The notes beneath the pieces are model-generated. The model was not told where the DNA came from, made no database searches, and worked only from the letters and a program-made list of their open reading frames with translations. The translations under genes were made by a program, and so were the position numbers. From the NCBI GenBank assembly GCA_907165275.2, contig OU015652.1, positions 2,991,001 to 3,055,000 of the forward strand: a stretch of DNA of 64,000 bases. The letters run 5' to 3'. This document shows, one piece after another, positions 1-13,023 of this stretch; the stretch's first letter is position 1, and every line of letters begins with the position of its first letter. Source of the DNA: Zygaena filipendulae (lineage: Eukaryota; Arthropoda; Insecta; Lepidoptera; Zygaenidae).

Positions 1-558
1 ATACAAAAATTATTTGGCAAAAACATTTTCTATAGGTACTTAAAACTTTTGCGGCGTAAATAGTAAACAATATATTATTTATTACTAAATGTGCTATGCA
101 TGCGTTGCTACTCCTTTATTTGTTTAGTGCGTTTTGAAGATCATGAGCATTTTGATACGCTTCTGCTTGACACCCCCTTTCTAGCTAACGTTGTATAATA
201 ATAATTTCACTGTCGTCTTAATATCTAAATGTGGTTTGAATAATGGCGCCGCGGTTGTGTGGACCGGCGTCGTGCATTATAGATTTCAACTCTAGATATT
301 TTTTTTTTTCAATCATCTCTACAATGAGCTTCCGTTGATTAGATTAGACCATAGATTTAAGCTCTCCTCAGGCCGAGTTTAATTCAAATCTATTCGGCAG
401 TTTTTGCGTGATAAGTGCTTAAACATACAGAAAAATAGAAAAAAATATTCAATAATCTCCATAATATTTATCTAATTATTTTGAACCCTCGCTGTTTAGT
501 TTTTTCCTATCACGTGATCGACTTTTGAAAGATATTGGCATAATTATTACGTTGTAGC

Positions 559-592
559 CTCAGAAGAATACTTAGGTAGTTATTCTTCTGAG
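559..592. repeat. Small perfect hairpin
   Basis: A 12-base stem (CCTCAGAAGAAT pairing with ATTCTTCTGAGG) flanks a short loop. It lies in AT-rich non-coding DNA with no adjacent gene, so no function can be assigned. Confidence 0.5.
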
Positions 593-1808
593 GTTGTAGC
601 ACAATGCACTAGTTTTTATTCTGGCCAGTTATTTTTTAGGAAAAAAGAATTTAAAAAAAAACATGATTTATCTTAATCTACGAAGATGTATTATATTCAT
701 GATGGGTCGGATAAAATCCTCCCTAAACAAATCTAAAGATATAAGCAAACATTTTCGTTTGATCTGAATATTTAGGTTATCCCAATTTGTTTTATTTTTC
801 TAAAAGTTCGTAAACCGTCGAGTGCATTGTGGAGATTTGATAGAGGTTGTTATAAATGCCAAGGGTCACATCTTAGGTCAGTCGAGAGCCGGACGAGTCA
901 AAAAGAGCTGATGGGAGCTAGACTGTTAGGCTGTTTCTCCACGGACGATCACCACACTACACGATTTGTAGGGACGATACCTGTCACACCACGCGTAGTG
1001 AGGTCCAGGCCCTATACCAGCATCTATTTAACAGTCTCATAATCTATTTATTTATTTAGTTGCTATATTGAAATTTTGTTCATTGCAATTTCGACTTCAT
1101 AGATTATGTGTACGTTTGAAATTTCAATGAATGAAATTTAGATGTAAGATTAAGAAGAACGTCCGTGCGTGACAACGAGCTGCCACTGAAACCAGGGCTG
1201 AGTGTACCCGCACCTAGCTAATGCTGAGTTGGTGTCCCTTTCGGCAGAGCATGCAAGATAACTATGGGCTTAAATTAGGCACTTTGTTTATTATTCTTGT
1301 GTATTGTGCAGAAATGGTTTCCAGTCTTTCCATGACACAAGCTCCTAGCTTAGTGTGGGATAAAGTAGATCTGCGTGTTGTGAAGTGGATTATTATTATT
1401 AAAAAAAAAAATGTATTTCTAAATTCTAAAATTCTAAGAAGCGGTGATTGTTTTCGATTCCACAGTAACGACTACAACGCGACGCCTTCACGCCTTTTGT
1501 ATGGCGTTTGTAGTCGTCACTGCATTTTGTCATTTCACACGGCGATTTGTGTAAAAGTAGCCTTAGACAAATATAAATTTATTTTTAAACTATTCACGAT
1601 TTGAAAGCCTTGACTGGCATTCGCGAAATTGCTTTCAAAAAGAAGGGTCTCCTTAATTATCTTTTTTTTGGCTCGAACGGTTATGATGATACGATAGGTA
1701 CATAATCAAATGTATTACTCGAAGAGGGGAAAGTTTGTTTATAAAAAAAATCAATGGCATTCTATCTATTGTGATAGCTATAATTTATATGCAAAATTTT
1801 AACAAAAA

Positions 1809-2057
1809 AGTTAAACTGACTTCAATAGTTCCGTTGTCTGTCTCCGAAATTCATCATCAGATCTACTTATATGAAATTTAAATGGGACCATTTCGAAATA
1901 AACCCCTTTCGAACAAAAAAAAGAATTTTGCAAATCCGTCTACCTCTATACATACCTATACATATATGACGGAGTTATGCCCGAACATACATAAAAAAAA
2001 TAATAATATTATCAACATCGTAATTGATAACCTCCTCCTTTTTGAAGTCGGTTAAAA
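1809..2057. repeat. MITE-like element with GTTAAAC(C)GACTTC-type ends
   Basis: The left end reads GTTAAACTGACTTC and the right end GAAGTCGGTTAAAA, so the ends are imperfect inverted repeats about 250 bp apart. The same end motif (AACCGACTTC with a nearby AGGAGGAGGTT) recurs at 49395-49560 and in the foldback at 49609-49987. This marks a dispersed non-autonomous DNA-transposon-like family. No coding capacity is seen. Confidence 0.55.
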
Positions 2058-2704
2058 ACTACAGCTTTTAATACTCAATCTCTGATATAATTTTGTAAAT
2101 TTAAAAGTCTTAAAAGTAGAACAATTTGAAGTTATTTATACAATACTCGTAATTAGTGAATCATATTTCTTACTCTATGTATTTGATGGCTCATTTCAAA
2201 CAGCGCTTGCAATAAACCGCAAACGAAACATTTTAGCGTTCGCTGTCCGTCCACCCGATCCTACGAGTTTCCCGATTTCTCAATCTCTGCGGTTTTCAAC
2301 TGTTTTGCTTGTATTGTATTAAGTACCCAACTAAAACAACGTATGCAATGTTACGCAACGAAATACGTACCTACCTATTTATACAAAGCTGCTAACAGCC
2401 TAACATGGAGCCTATTATTACGGCTAAGTTGTCAGCGCCGCACCAAGTTTTGCAGTGTGTCGCAAGCCTTACATGTGTTATGCGACCCTAATATTTTGTA
2501 CAATAATTATCACATAAGTTACTTATCGTTTTTATGTAATATATGTTGCTAAAATCAGAGAAAATAATATGAAATATAGGTAAATTTGCCTACATAATGA
2601 AAACTAAAAGCATATTAACAGAACAAATCCATGCTTTTAAAATATTTGTATAGTAGACACAAAATTTAATCAATACGCAAAGAAAATCCCCCCTGCAGTG
2701 GATT

Positions 2705-2738
2705 TATGGTTCCCCTTAGCTTTGTTAAGGGGAACCAT
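2705..2738. repeat. Perfect hairpin, ATGGTTCCCCTTA stem
   Basis: ATGGTTCCCCTTA and its exact reverse complement flank a loop of about six bases. The hairpin is isolated. No coding or RNA gene can be assigned to it. Confidence 0.5.
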
Positions 2739-5507
2739 GTGGAGTTGTGGACGAAAACTCCAAATGAGATTCATTTGGATTCATTGGGCCTATAGACTTT
2801 AGTGGATGGGGACCCAAGTGAACGGAGGCAAAAAATCCAACGAGTTACAGTTCTATCATCCATCCAAACATCCACTGCAGCGCCCCTTCGTGCTTTGAAA
2901 ATATATAAAACTTAAAAGCACTAAATTCTAAAGTGTTTAGGGCACAAAAGTGCGTCGAAATTGATCAAGTCGTAAAGTATTAGTTTTATGTTATTCAATG
3001 AAACGTTTATTACAGCGCCCCCTAGCGCTTTCACCTTCTCCCTCGTGGGTCGCAAATATTATCAAAGCTTAACTTTAATTGAATTCTGGCCTAGAAAACA
3101 AGATAGTTAATCAATAAAGACTGTGATAAGGTTGGTGTGACACCGTCTCTGTGAAATATTCTCAAACACCTAAACAAGGCATAATTATGTAGAGATAGAA
3201 TCGAGTCGAAGTCTAGGAGCTATCTTTAGACAATAATTAACATAGAGGAGACATGCATTGGGAAATTGCTTGGTGTCTATTCACGGAGCAGGCTATTGAC
3301 CTCAGGTGAACTTGTCTATTACTCTACACTTGTACTTTGAGGACAAACAATAAACTCTGTCTGTCAATAATTTCATGATTTTGAGAGATAGAGAGAGGAT
3401 CAAAGGGGATTGAACGACTTTATGTCAATAATTTTATGGCTGGGCTTTGAAATCAGATACTATTTCAAAGTCAATGAACCTACAAACCTATGTTCTGTCG
3501 CTGAAACTTTTTAATTTTCAAACTTAATTAATGCCGATTCAGTGATTTTACCTTTCAGCAACAAGGCAATGTTCACTTCTGAAAATAATTTATTCACGTT
3601 TCTGAGAATGGAGTTTGAAAGAAGCCGTAAATGGTTATTTCCCCTAGCTTTCTTTATATCCTACCTGTATATTCTTCGAAGTTCGTCCTTCCAAGTGCTC
3701 TGAAATGTTATTCGTGACAGATGTAAATTGATGCTGAGTACCTAAACTTCTACTTTCAGTGATTTTAGGAAATTTGATCATAAATAGCTTAAATGGTTTA
3801 TGTAATTTTGATACGCCTGAATATACAGAAAAAGTATTTGTGAAGAAGCGTTTTGTGATGCACAATATGGATTTTATGACGTTTACCAATACAATAGTTG
3901 TTTACATTCAAAAGAATAAGTTTATAATAAAACTCGAATCACGTAATTTTTCATTTTAAGTCGAATCGTAAACCGATTTATTTCAAACAAACAATTTCGA
4001 TATTTACTTATCGATTTTTATTGGTGAGCTTTCAATAAATGTCAGGTCAATGCCCTGACCTTTTATATGACGGTTTTGTTTTGGCGTGAACTTTTTTTAT
4101 TGTATTAAAAATATTATGGAGATGCTAGCGCCTGGGAGACTATATGGCCTTGCATACCAGTTGTCGGGGTCATGTGTCTATTCTACGTCCATAATGGTAA
4201 GCGGATGACAGCTTCGATAAGCGCACGTCTGTCAATATTGTCAGGAACCTTAAGACGTTGCACGTTGGGACACGTGCCTTGAACACGCACACACACAAGA
4301 CATTATAAATGTAGGTACTTACATAGGTCTCGAAACAAAGTATGATAACTTCCCACTACAAACTAAAAGATCCAATAACAAGTGAATGCTGTTAGTGGTA
4401 TAATGGTAGGTAAATGGTTGAATATTTTTTGAGTGGGTCGCAAGAATTTAAATAAACCAAACTGCTTATTGTGTAGGTATACGAATTGTTAACATAAGTA
4501 TCGAGATCGAGATACTTAAGTTTATTAATTTAATCTGAATTCCGGATAGAGCCATTTCACCATTGATTGATTACATGCAATTAAACTTACTCGCAGGCAT
4601 ATCGTTTATTTTATCAATTATCCGAATGCAATTTGGTGATAGATGAGCGCTGATAATAGAAATTCTTCGCAATCGCGAAGCCAAGAAACGATGCGTGGCG
4701 AGTCGTAAAATCGACGCCCGACCCTTTTTAGTCGATCGACGCAATAACACTTGCAACTATTTTTTTGTCCACACGCAATCCGACTTGACGAGCGTCGACA
4801 ATGCTTCGGAACAGGCTCCGATCGCCTTACATAGTACGCTGGCGTGCGCGCGCCATTCTTTTATTAATTACGGTGTCCAATTCAGTGGAGGATATGACGG
4901 CATGCCGGCGGGGCCTGCGCGTGATCCACCTGCAAATGCGTTACTTAATGCCTGGCCCATCAGTATTCATCCTTGGAATATTTGAAGTGGAAATCATATT
5001 AATATTGCTGCACGGTCTAAACGCGATCAATGTTTCAAGATTTGATGCGAATCGTAATTTTATATACCTAGTCAATTTTTTGCGTTTGTATTGTATAATT
5101 TTTGTGTCTTATTTTTACTATGGACTATGTTATTTTTTCGTAATATCTCGTAACTATTTTAAAAAACAAAACAATGATGGGAATATTTTATAGGCTTTAA
5201 TTATACGATATGGATTAATAATAATTTAATATAATTACTCGTTCCTATGTACTTATTTATTATTATTTATCGAGTCACGCTAAGAATATTTCTCATAGTA
5301 ATACAGACGATATAGGCACAATCAGCATCAGAAATATGTAATCACTTCGATATTCGTTGAATTTTATTTCTACAGCAGTAAAGTTCAACAACGGTCAAGT
5401 GTTTAAATATTTTTTATGCTGACTTTACATAGAAAAGGGTTCATGACCTGAAAACCGCAGTAATTGGTCAAAAACATGCTATACGGACAATACCGTTTAT
5501 ATTATAA

Positions 5508-5742
5508 CTAGCTGTTGTCCCCTGCGGTTTCACCCGCGGTAATTTCGGAGTTCCCGCGAAATTATCCGGGATAAAAGTATTCTGTTTCACTCAGGATTAC
5601 CGTAGCTTCTAATAAGTGAGAGAATTTTCAAAATCGGTTCAGTAGATCCAGAGATTACCCTCTACAACCTCATAAGCTCACAAACTCACAAATCACAAAC
5701 TCACAATTCATAAACTAGCTTTTTATAATATTAGTATAGATA
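5508..5742 (+). repeat. Dispersed SINE-like repeat, CTAGCTG family
   Basis: It starts with CTAGCTGTTGTCCCCTGCGG, continues through a CACCCGCGGTAATTTCGGAG core, and ends in an AT-rich TATAATATTAGTATAGA tail. About seventeen diverged relatives lie elsewhere in the window in both orientations. Non-coding. Confidence 0.7.
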
Positions 5743-8700
5743 GGTATGAACGTTGCACGAAAATTTAAATTCAAGAGGTGTATTATTTTATTTTTACATT
5801 CCACAAGATCTGCACTTATATTCCACAGGGGCTCAAAGGCATCGTAAAGTTAATATCGTTAGAGCAATGTTAGTATAGTGGAGCATAAAAGAGCGACAGT
5901 TGCAAGTGACGCGTGACGCAGTGACGCAGCGGTCCGCATGCATCGATAATTTCATAACTGCCACTTCAAACTGTACTTTATATTCCGAAGCTAGTATGCG
6001 CCGACGCTAAGTGCCGAGTGTTGAATCGCAAATCAATTGATGTTATGGAAGGAATTCAACCACCAATGAGGATAGTGAGAAGTTCAGTCTTCGTTTTTTT
6101 TTTTCAGCTTTTGTAACCTAGTATAGACTATCTAAAACGTATTTAATTAGAAGCTGGACGAAATTTACCAAAGCCTATTTATCGCTTGCAGTTTAGAAAA
6201 TTGTTATTCTTTACTTGTAAAAAATGTTTGAAAAATGACTATTCTAATGTTCGCGGTGGCTCGCGCCTTTATTAATTCCGCAATCCGTAATATTACATTA
6301 GAGACACTAATTCTATTCTAATGGGTTTTTTGAGTGCTTTAGCCGTGTGGTAATTGTAAATTGAATTTATTAGTAAAGTTTAAATATATCCTTGAAACAT
6401 TAATGTGTTATGAAAGTTCGCAATATCAATCTAATCTATTACTTCATTAATTCCTAATTATAGAACGAACGCTGCATGGGACGTTTGCTCGGTCAATAAT
6501 TAATTATTATTTATAAGTTAATATTTGAAAATGTATTTTTTCTTTTAATAATAAAATAATTGATTACAATTATTTTTTATAGTAGTTAGTAGTTAAAAAA
6601 CCACTTAAGATTAATTCAATGTTCACAAAACGTAACCAATTCAAGAAACAATTTTAAAAATTCACACACACAATAAAATGTTTTTGAAGAAAGCCGGCGA
6701 TAACTGTCCTAGTTGAGTAAGCAAGCACCAAACAAAGTTTTATTCATGGCTCGACTATGCGAAATGAAGAAGAACATGAATAACGCAATGCTTGGTAATT
6801 ACTTAGGTACTTAGGTTATTATCCATTTTACCAAATTTTATTTATTTTAAATAAAAATTTTAAATTTATTTCTATGAATACCTCAAGATTAAGCATTTTT
6901 TTAATTCCGAACACATCAGAATTGACTTAGTTCCCTTTCACTTAGGTGATGTTGCAAATACCCGGAACTATAAATAACGCATTGACTGTTTTCCGCAATT
7001 CAAAAACACAAAAGCATAAAGTATAAAGAAATGGGCGCTCGCGATTTAAGAAATCGCACTGGGCCAAAACTCAAAATCACGCGATATATTACATATCTAC
7101 TTACATACTTGCTCCGAATGCAGTGCAACGGTTCAGGAACTGTATTGTGATAGCAATTTATTTAGTTGAGAACGTTTTTGTATCGTTAGAGTTGAGAATG
7201 CGCAAAGTTGTATGCCGCCTTTTTTTCTCTGACAACTCCTACAAGATGGCCTATGTGAATGACCCTCAGAAGAATTGACCACACGAAAAATATTTTTTAT
7301 TTTGTAACATTTCGCAACAGCCATAAGGCCAGAACTCGTAAAAGTCACATTATTAACTCACACTTTATGTGATATCTTTGGCATCGACTCTGAAGTGTTT
7401 CTGAGGCAAAACCGTTTCAGCTGTTACAGAGATGTATCAAACGTCAACTTTTTGTTTACACCGAACGCCCGAGTTATGTGAATGCCATTGACCCATAATA
7501 TGTAGGTACATCTTGAATTGAATCGTAAGCGTCACGTTTTAAATTTTATATGTTGTAGATGTAGAGGAACGAATCGGTGAAGCTTATGGGAGCAAGGTCA
7601 GGATCGAAAGAATTTGACCCTAAACCGACACTTCTAACGTATACAATTCGTTTTTGCTTTCAGTATACTGTCAAACCGCAAAGAGTATATCTGCGCTTGA
7701 GTAAAAATGTGGTTAAATGGGATTTACAAAAGCAATTCGTTCTGAGAAATGAAAAACTAAAACCGCATCGCAAAGAACTTCGATATCATATTACAAATAC
7801 ATAACATAAAACACGCATCACGCAAAAACTATTGGACGGATTTAAAGGAAACTTGGCTATATTTTGTAGGTATTTCCTCTGCTTCAACATATAATATAGG
7901 ATACCTACTTTTTATCTCGGGAGCTATCGCTCCAGCTGTAATGTTTCCCCGAATGTGGCGTAATATATAGGATATTTGGTACTTGTAAATTGTTGTGAAG
8001 TTTGACGACATAACCGACACTGTCTTTCCAACAGCAGGCATATTTTGCAAGATTCGGTGAACCGACGTTCGACGTCGAATATGTAAGTCGTAGCGACACA
8101 ACAGGAAACTTCTGCCACGCATCTGTCCGTCGGATCGTGTCTAGTTCGCTGTCCTACAGTCTGCCTGTCTGACAGTTCTGCCGTGGCTCGTGAACTTGTA
8201 CGCTGCGCGCATTATGTACTTACGCTCGACTTCTGGGAACGGATACCGGCACTCCTGCGCAACTCAGGATGATCTACCGACCGACGTTTAACATCGCAAC
8301 GCGTCCGCCATTAGGGAATTATATACGGGTTTCTTGAAATGTTCACTCGGCTGCAAAACGCCCGGTATTTGTGACATAACGACTGTTAAGCTATGCCATG
8401 TAATTATTGCATAGTTAGTAGCTGGTTAGCGGGTGATAAAGATTTGTTCACCCTTTTTTGTTGAAATGTATCAATTTGCGATTTTACTACAGCAGTCCCG
8501 CGAAACTTCATAATTACGTATTTAAGTATATTCGTTGTACCTACAATAATTGTTTTATCGAACAGTGAAATATAATTTTATTAATTTCAGAGACCAGAGA
8601 TCATTTATTTTAATCATTTATAGCTTTAATAATTCCTAGGTTTGGGACTGCGATCACCTACGAAAAAGCATCAAAACTTCCTAAGGAGTTTGAAATAAGA

Positions 8701-9070
8701 GTATGATTGTACAGAAGCTAAAATTGATGGGGATTCATTTTCGATCTAGATACCTACTTAAGAATTTCTATATTTTATTAGTCACATTAGACTTGTGTTA
8801 TGCGTTATGTTTGAGTGCAACTTATCAATTACAAGCCACGCCGGCCGCTCGAGCAATTGCACAAGTAGGCAAATAAGGCACTCATATAAAGCAATCGACC
8901 GCCGCCACATGGCTGACACGCCATTTGCGCCGGCGCAGTCACACCAGACCGAGTGTCTGCCTTCTGCGAAACACATATGCGCCAAATATGTATTACGTAA
9001 TATATATTTGCGTATACCGTATAGGCACAGTGTGATAGATTTTTAGCAACTTTAACTGGTTTATTACAAA

Positions 9071-9275
9071 CTAGCTGTGCCCCGCGGTTCCGATCGGAAG
9101 TAATTTTGAAGTTCCCGCGGGAATTTCAAGATAAACTATACGTATAAAGTATAAACCTTCCTGTTGAATCACTCTTTCTATTGTTAAAAACCGCATGAAA
9201 ATCCGTTCAGTAGTTTTTAATTTTATCGCGTAGGTACAGACAGACAGACGCGGTGGTGGACTGTGTTTTATAAAG
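9071..9275 (+). repeat. Dispersed SINE-like repeat, CTAGCTG family
   Basis: This copy has the CTAGCTGTGCCCCGCGG start, the GTTCCCGCGGGAATT core, and an ACAGACAGACAGACG-type tail followed by GTGTTTTATAAAGG. The tail matches the subtype at 10283 and differs from copies that end in TATAATATTAG. Confidence 0.65.
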
Positions 9276-9549
9276 GATTGTTTACGAAATCGCTTCAGTG
9301 TTCTCCACGATTACTAATGCAGAGCAATATTTCTCTCGGTTGTTTCGTCTACGACGGTAAAAACGGGAAAGACATTTCTCATCATAATTGTTTCATCGTG
9401 TCATACTGCTGAAGATATAAAAGTCGGAACTGGAGCCACTTTTTTATTTTGTTTCATTTGAGTTATACCTCTTGGGGGCTTATGCGTAACCTTTTGAGTA
9501 CCCTACGCTAAGTAACCTAGCTACAGATACTGACGTCATAATGGAATGC

Positions 9550-9935
9550 TCTTTATTGTTTTTTTTTTTAATTTTACATAACAGGATTTAAAATATCAAA
9601 AAATCTTAACTTTGTTTTGCATCATACAATCGATCCCACTTTTTGTGTAAAGGTTAACTATATGTGTATACAAAGCAGAATTTGACTGATCGATGCACGC
9701 ACATCTGAAATCGCTGGGTCTAGAACCATGAAATTTTGCACAAAATATATTCCTTAAATGACATAGGTGTGCACTAAGAAAGGATTTTTGAAAATTCAAC
9801 CTTTAAGGGGATGAAAAGGGATTGCAAAGTTTGTATTTTTAATTTCTATAATAAAGTTTGTATTGTAGTTTTAATCTCGTCGATGTCTGATTTCGACTAC
9901 CACGCGGACGAAGTCGCGGACTAAAGCTAGGATTT
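9550..9935. repeat. Dispersed repeat ending in GACGAAGTCGCGG..AAAGCTAG
   Basis: The right end reads CACGCGGACGAAGTCGCGG followed by ACTAAAGCTAGG, a terminus I recognise as common to dispersed repeats in lepidopteran genomes. The body includes an ATGAAATTTTGCACAAAATAT segment. No protein domain is visible. Confidence 0.45.
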
Positions 9936-10282
9936 TATAAGTACATCCTACTTTGGCGTAAAAGAAAACAACATCTGTTGTCACCAGTTCCCTTGTTTTC
10001 ATATTTAATATTTATATTTGCGTAATACGTAACGTTTCGCCTCGCTCGTGTGCAATGTATTCGCATCTTTGTACTGTCAATGGCTTATCCTAGAAACAAT
10101 CGCATATCTATGCGCACACGCAATGCAAAGTGCGTCCGTCCGTCCGCGAAGCGAATGTACCTACTGGGCAGAACTACCGGGGTGAACGACCTATATACAT
10201 ACATATAAAGACAAACGTGCAAACTTTGTCATGTATTAAACTTAGATTTTTTTGCTAATGTTAAGTCACAAAATATAAAATA

Positions 10283-10462
10283 CTAGCTGTCCCCCGTGGT
10301 TCCACCCGCGGTAATTTCAGAGTTCCCGCGGGAATTCCAGGGTCATGAATCGCTCTATCTATTGGTGAAAACCGCATGGAAATCCGTTGCGTAGTTTTAA
10401 AGATCTAAGCATACATAGGGACAGACAGACAGTGGGACGCGACTATGTTTTATACTATCTAG
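10283..10462 (+). repeat. Dispersed SINE-like repeat, CTAGCTG family
   Basis: CTAGCTGTCCCCCGTGG start, GAGTTCCCGCGGGAATTCC core, and a GGACAGACAGACAG tail. Same subtype as 9071-9275 and, inverted, 43341-43539 and 52715-52872. Confidence 0.65.
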
Positions 10463-11229
10463 TGATTATGTAGGTAAAGAGCCTACACATTTGACGAAAC
10501 AGTTAATAATAAAATCTTTATTTCAGACACTATTAAACAAATTTTATGGTTGTGCACCTATAACAAGGCACACCCAGTGTTGAAAGAAAGGACTGTCCAG
10601 TCTGTGAGCTATCATTTTCAGGATGCTGTTCCGAGTGCCATACAGGCGCTGCAGCAAGGAAGCCGCTTTCTTGCGCATGATGGCGTGAAAGCCATCGGTT
10701 ATAGGTTTAACAGCTGCCAATCTTCGATTCGATTACTTTGTTGTGTAGGTAGGTAACAGTGAAATTTCTATCGCTCACCTACCACGAGGTGTTCGATGGT
10801 TATCGCTCATCACGTTGGCACGATTGATCATTTAATTTAACCGCTTTCGATTTATCGTGTGATCGTCTTTATACGTCTCGTCTGAACACAAGCACGCCCA
10901 CCGCACATGTCGCTTCCAGACGAGCTATATTTCCGCGTGAATGGCTCCACTCTACAATCTAGGTATAGCCGAATGGCTGTGGGCCGATGTGGCAGACGTT
11001 GCCAATTATTATATTATTATTGTTTTACTTTCTATACAGCTTATAGGTACTACATAATATACTAATAGGTATATAGAACTTACTTTTTCCGTGATCGAAA
11101 GCGTTATGTGAATGTGATTGATGTGGTTTCGAGCACGCCATCGGGCATTGTTATAAAATGAAATTGACACACTGATGAGTTGAACTTTTTGATTCGCGCT
11201 TTGATTCTTTGATCGGTGTTTTGACAGCA

Positions 11230-11303
11230 CCTTTTGGTCTGGTGGTTAGCGGACGTGACTGCTACGCCGCCGGGTGTCGCGGGTTCGATTCCCGTGTCAG
11301 GGT
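11230..11303 (+). repeat. tRNA-derived SINE head (tRNA-like, not an intact tRNA)
   Basis: GGTCTGGTGGTTAGCGG resembles a pol III A box, and GGGTTCGATTCCCG is a clear B box about 40 bases downstream. The T-arm folds (GCGGG with CCCGT around a TTCGATT loop), but I find no matching 7-bp acceptor stem. It therefore looks like a SINE head rather than a functional tRNA. Confidence 0.5.
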
Positions 11304-11529
11304 AAAGTTAACGTCATGAACATATTTTTACTATAACTTTAGATTTAGAAGGTCGGTATCTTAAGTAGGTATGTATGTATTTACAAACAAAAAAAGTACT
11401 TGTGTATTTGGTATATCAGTCGTCTGCTATACCCATATTATATTACAAGCTTCTTTTAGTTCGGCACCAGGTAGGGCTGTGTGATAATATCCAACCATTA
11501 TGATTCAAATTATTGTCCGTATAAAAATA

Positions 11530-11790
11530 ACATAATAATAATAATAATAATAAATTTTATTTGGCTTAAAGAAAAACATTACATTAAAATAGAAATTAAA
11601 TTAAAACTAAAACACAGTTACAGAATACCTATCACTAAATCTAAAATTACTTTCTTAAGCCAAAATGGTGCCCAGCTCAGCACATTGCTAGGCACGGAGC
11701 CGTAGCGCTGATTTTCAGCTGGGCCCGAAATTTTAAATTGACGATTGGCAACACACTAACAAAGCAGAAGCGCCAGTTTAACAATTTCAT
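11530..11790 (-). repeat. Fragment resembling the 3' tail of a LINE
   Basis: An (AAT)n microsatellite followed by AAATTTTATTTGGCTTAAAG looks like the poly-tail end of a non-LTR element read on the minus strand. No intact coding sequence is attached. Confidence 0.3.
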
Positions 11791-12105
11791 AGTAACACTC
11801 TTCACTAAAGATGAAAATACACCCTCTTCACACACATGCACAAACCTGGACATGACAAGCACAAAAATAAGTTTATTAAGTATTAAAAAGTAAGTTTAGA
11901 TAGAAAATAAAAATAATACGCACATGTAACTGGAGCACACTAAGAATTGATGAGTTAAAAATATCTCAAACGTTTTTTTTACTAACGGAGACAGAAATGA
12001 AAGTTAATGCTAACTAATCGGTTGATATAATGAGATCGCTAGTTGAGAATCATAAACAAACTCATTAATAACGCTCAGCTGCCTGTACCTATACCTGCCG
12101 AGCAG

Positions 12106-12297
12106 CCGCCTTAGCCAAGTTGACAATCTATAATCGTTATCGTTAGAGAAAACTAAGGATTAAGGAACTTATTTTCATGTCATGTGGACACAAAATCTTT
12201 CAATAAAAATTTTCGCGATCATGTGACATGACGATAAATTCCTTAGTTTTCTATAGCGGTAACGATTATTAAAGATTATCAAACTGACTAAGGGGAC
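12106..12297. repeat. MITE-like element, CCTTAGCCAAGTT ends
   Basis: The left end CCGCCTTAGCCAAGTTGAC and right end AACTGACTAAGGGG are imperfect inverted repeats. Inner arms are also complementary around a CATGTCATGTGG / CATGTGACATGACG core. A related copy lies at 39948-40112 and shares TTCCTTAGTTTTCTAT and TAACGATT. Non-coding. Confidence 0.6.
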
Positions 12298-12705
12298 TGA
12301 CTGGTAACACAGATAATATCTGGTACTAACTTCTCACTGTTTCCGCACGATTGGGCCCTACGCGGAGCGTGGCGGCGCGTGCGTCGGCTCACGCCGCCGA
12401 TTCACCGCGTTTCGGGGCCACACCGCTACCGCTAGCCGGCGACAGAATAAAACAAAACGTTACATGATTAGCTATACATATATTAAACGTGTATTAATAA
12501 TGGATTTCATTACGTCAATCATCTTAATTATTATAATATTTCTAAGTTAAGGTTGATTTAAACACCGTCCGTTGAGTTCAAACAAACGAGGCGAACGTAA
12601 CGTTTCTTTTGTTAAAGACTTCGTCGTCGCCACAAAACTTGTTTTTGCGATATTTTTATAATTAAACACAAAAACTATGATATGAATATTTACGAAACCC
12701 GCATG

Positions 12706-13023
12706 TTATTATTATAAATGCGAAAGTAACTCTATCTATCTGTCTGTTACCTTTTAACGCCTTAACTATTCTACTGAACATCATAAAGTTCTGTATATCC
12801 GCTGTTGAAGGTACAGAAAAGGGCATAGCTACTTTTTATTAATATTCGGAATTCCGCGGTAATTCCGAAATTGATGGGGCTGAAACCACATAAAATTTAT
12901 TACATTATATAGTAGTACCTACCTACGTATACAGTAAAGGGCATAGAGTACCTACTTTTTACCCCGGAATTGCTTGCGGGAACTCCGAAATTAACGCGGC
13001 GGAAAACGAGGTGATCAGCTAGT
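12706..13023 (-). repeat. Dispersed SINE-like repeat, inverted, possibly two nested copies
   Basis: TTATTATAAATGCGAAAGT opens the element and ATCAGCTAGTGG closes it, so it is inverted relative to the CTAGCTG-first copies. The GGAATTCCGCGG-type core appears twice, suggesting an internal duplication or two adjacent copies. Confidence 0.55.

Noticed and set aside
1221..1604. 127-codon plus-strand frame
   Set aside because: It runs through a short dispersed repeat (near 1350-1400) and an A-rich tract; no protein similarity seen.
11230..11303. Functional tRNA gene
   Set aside because: A and B boxes are present but the acceptor stem does not pair, so a SINE head is more likely.
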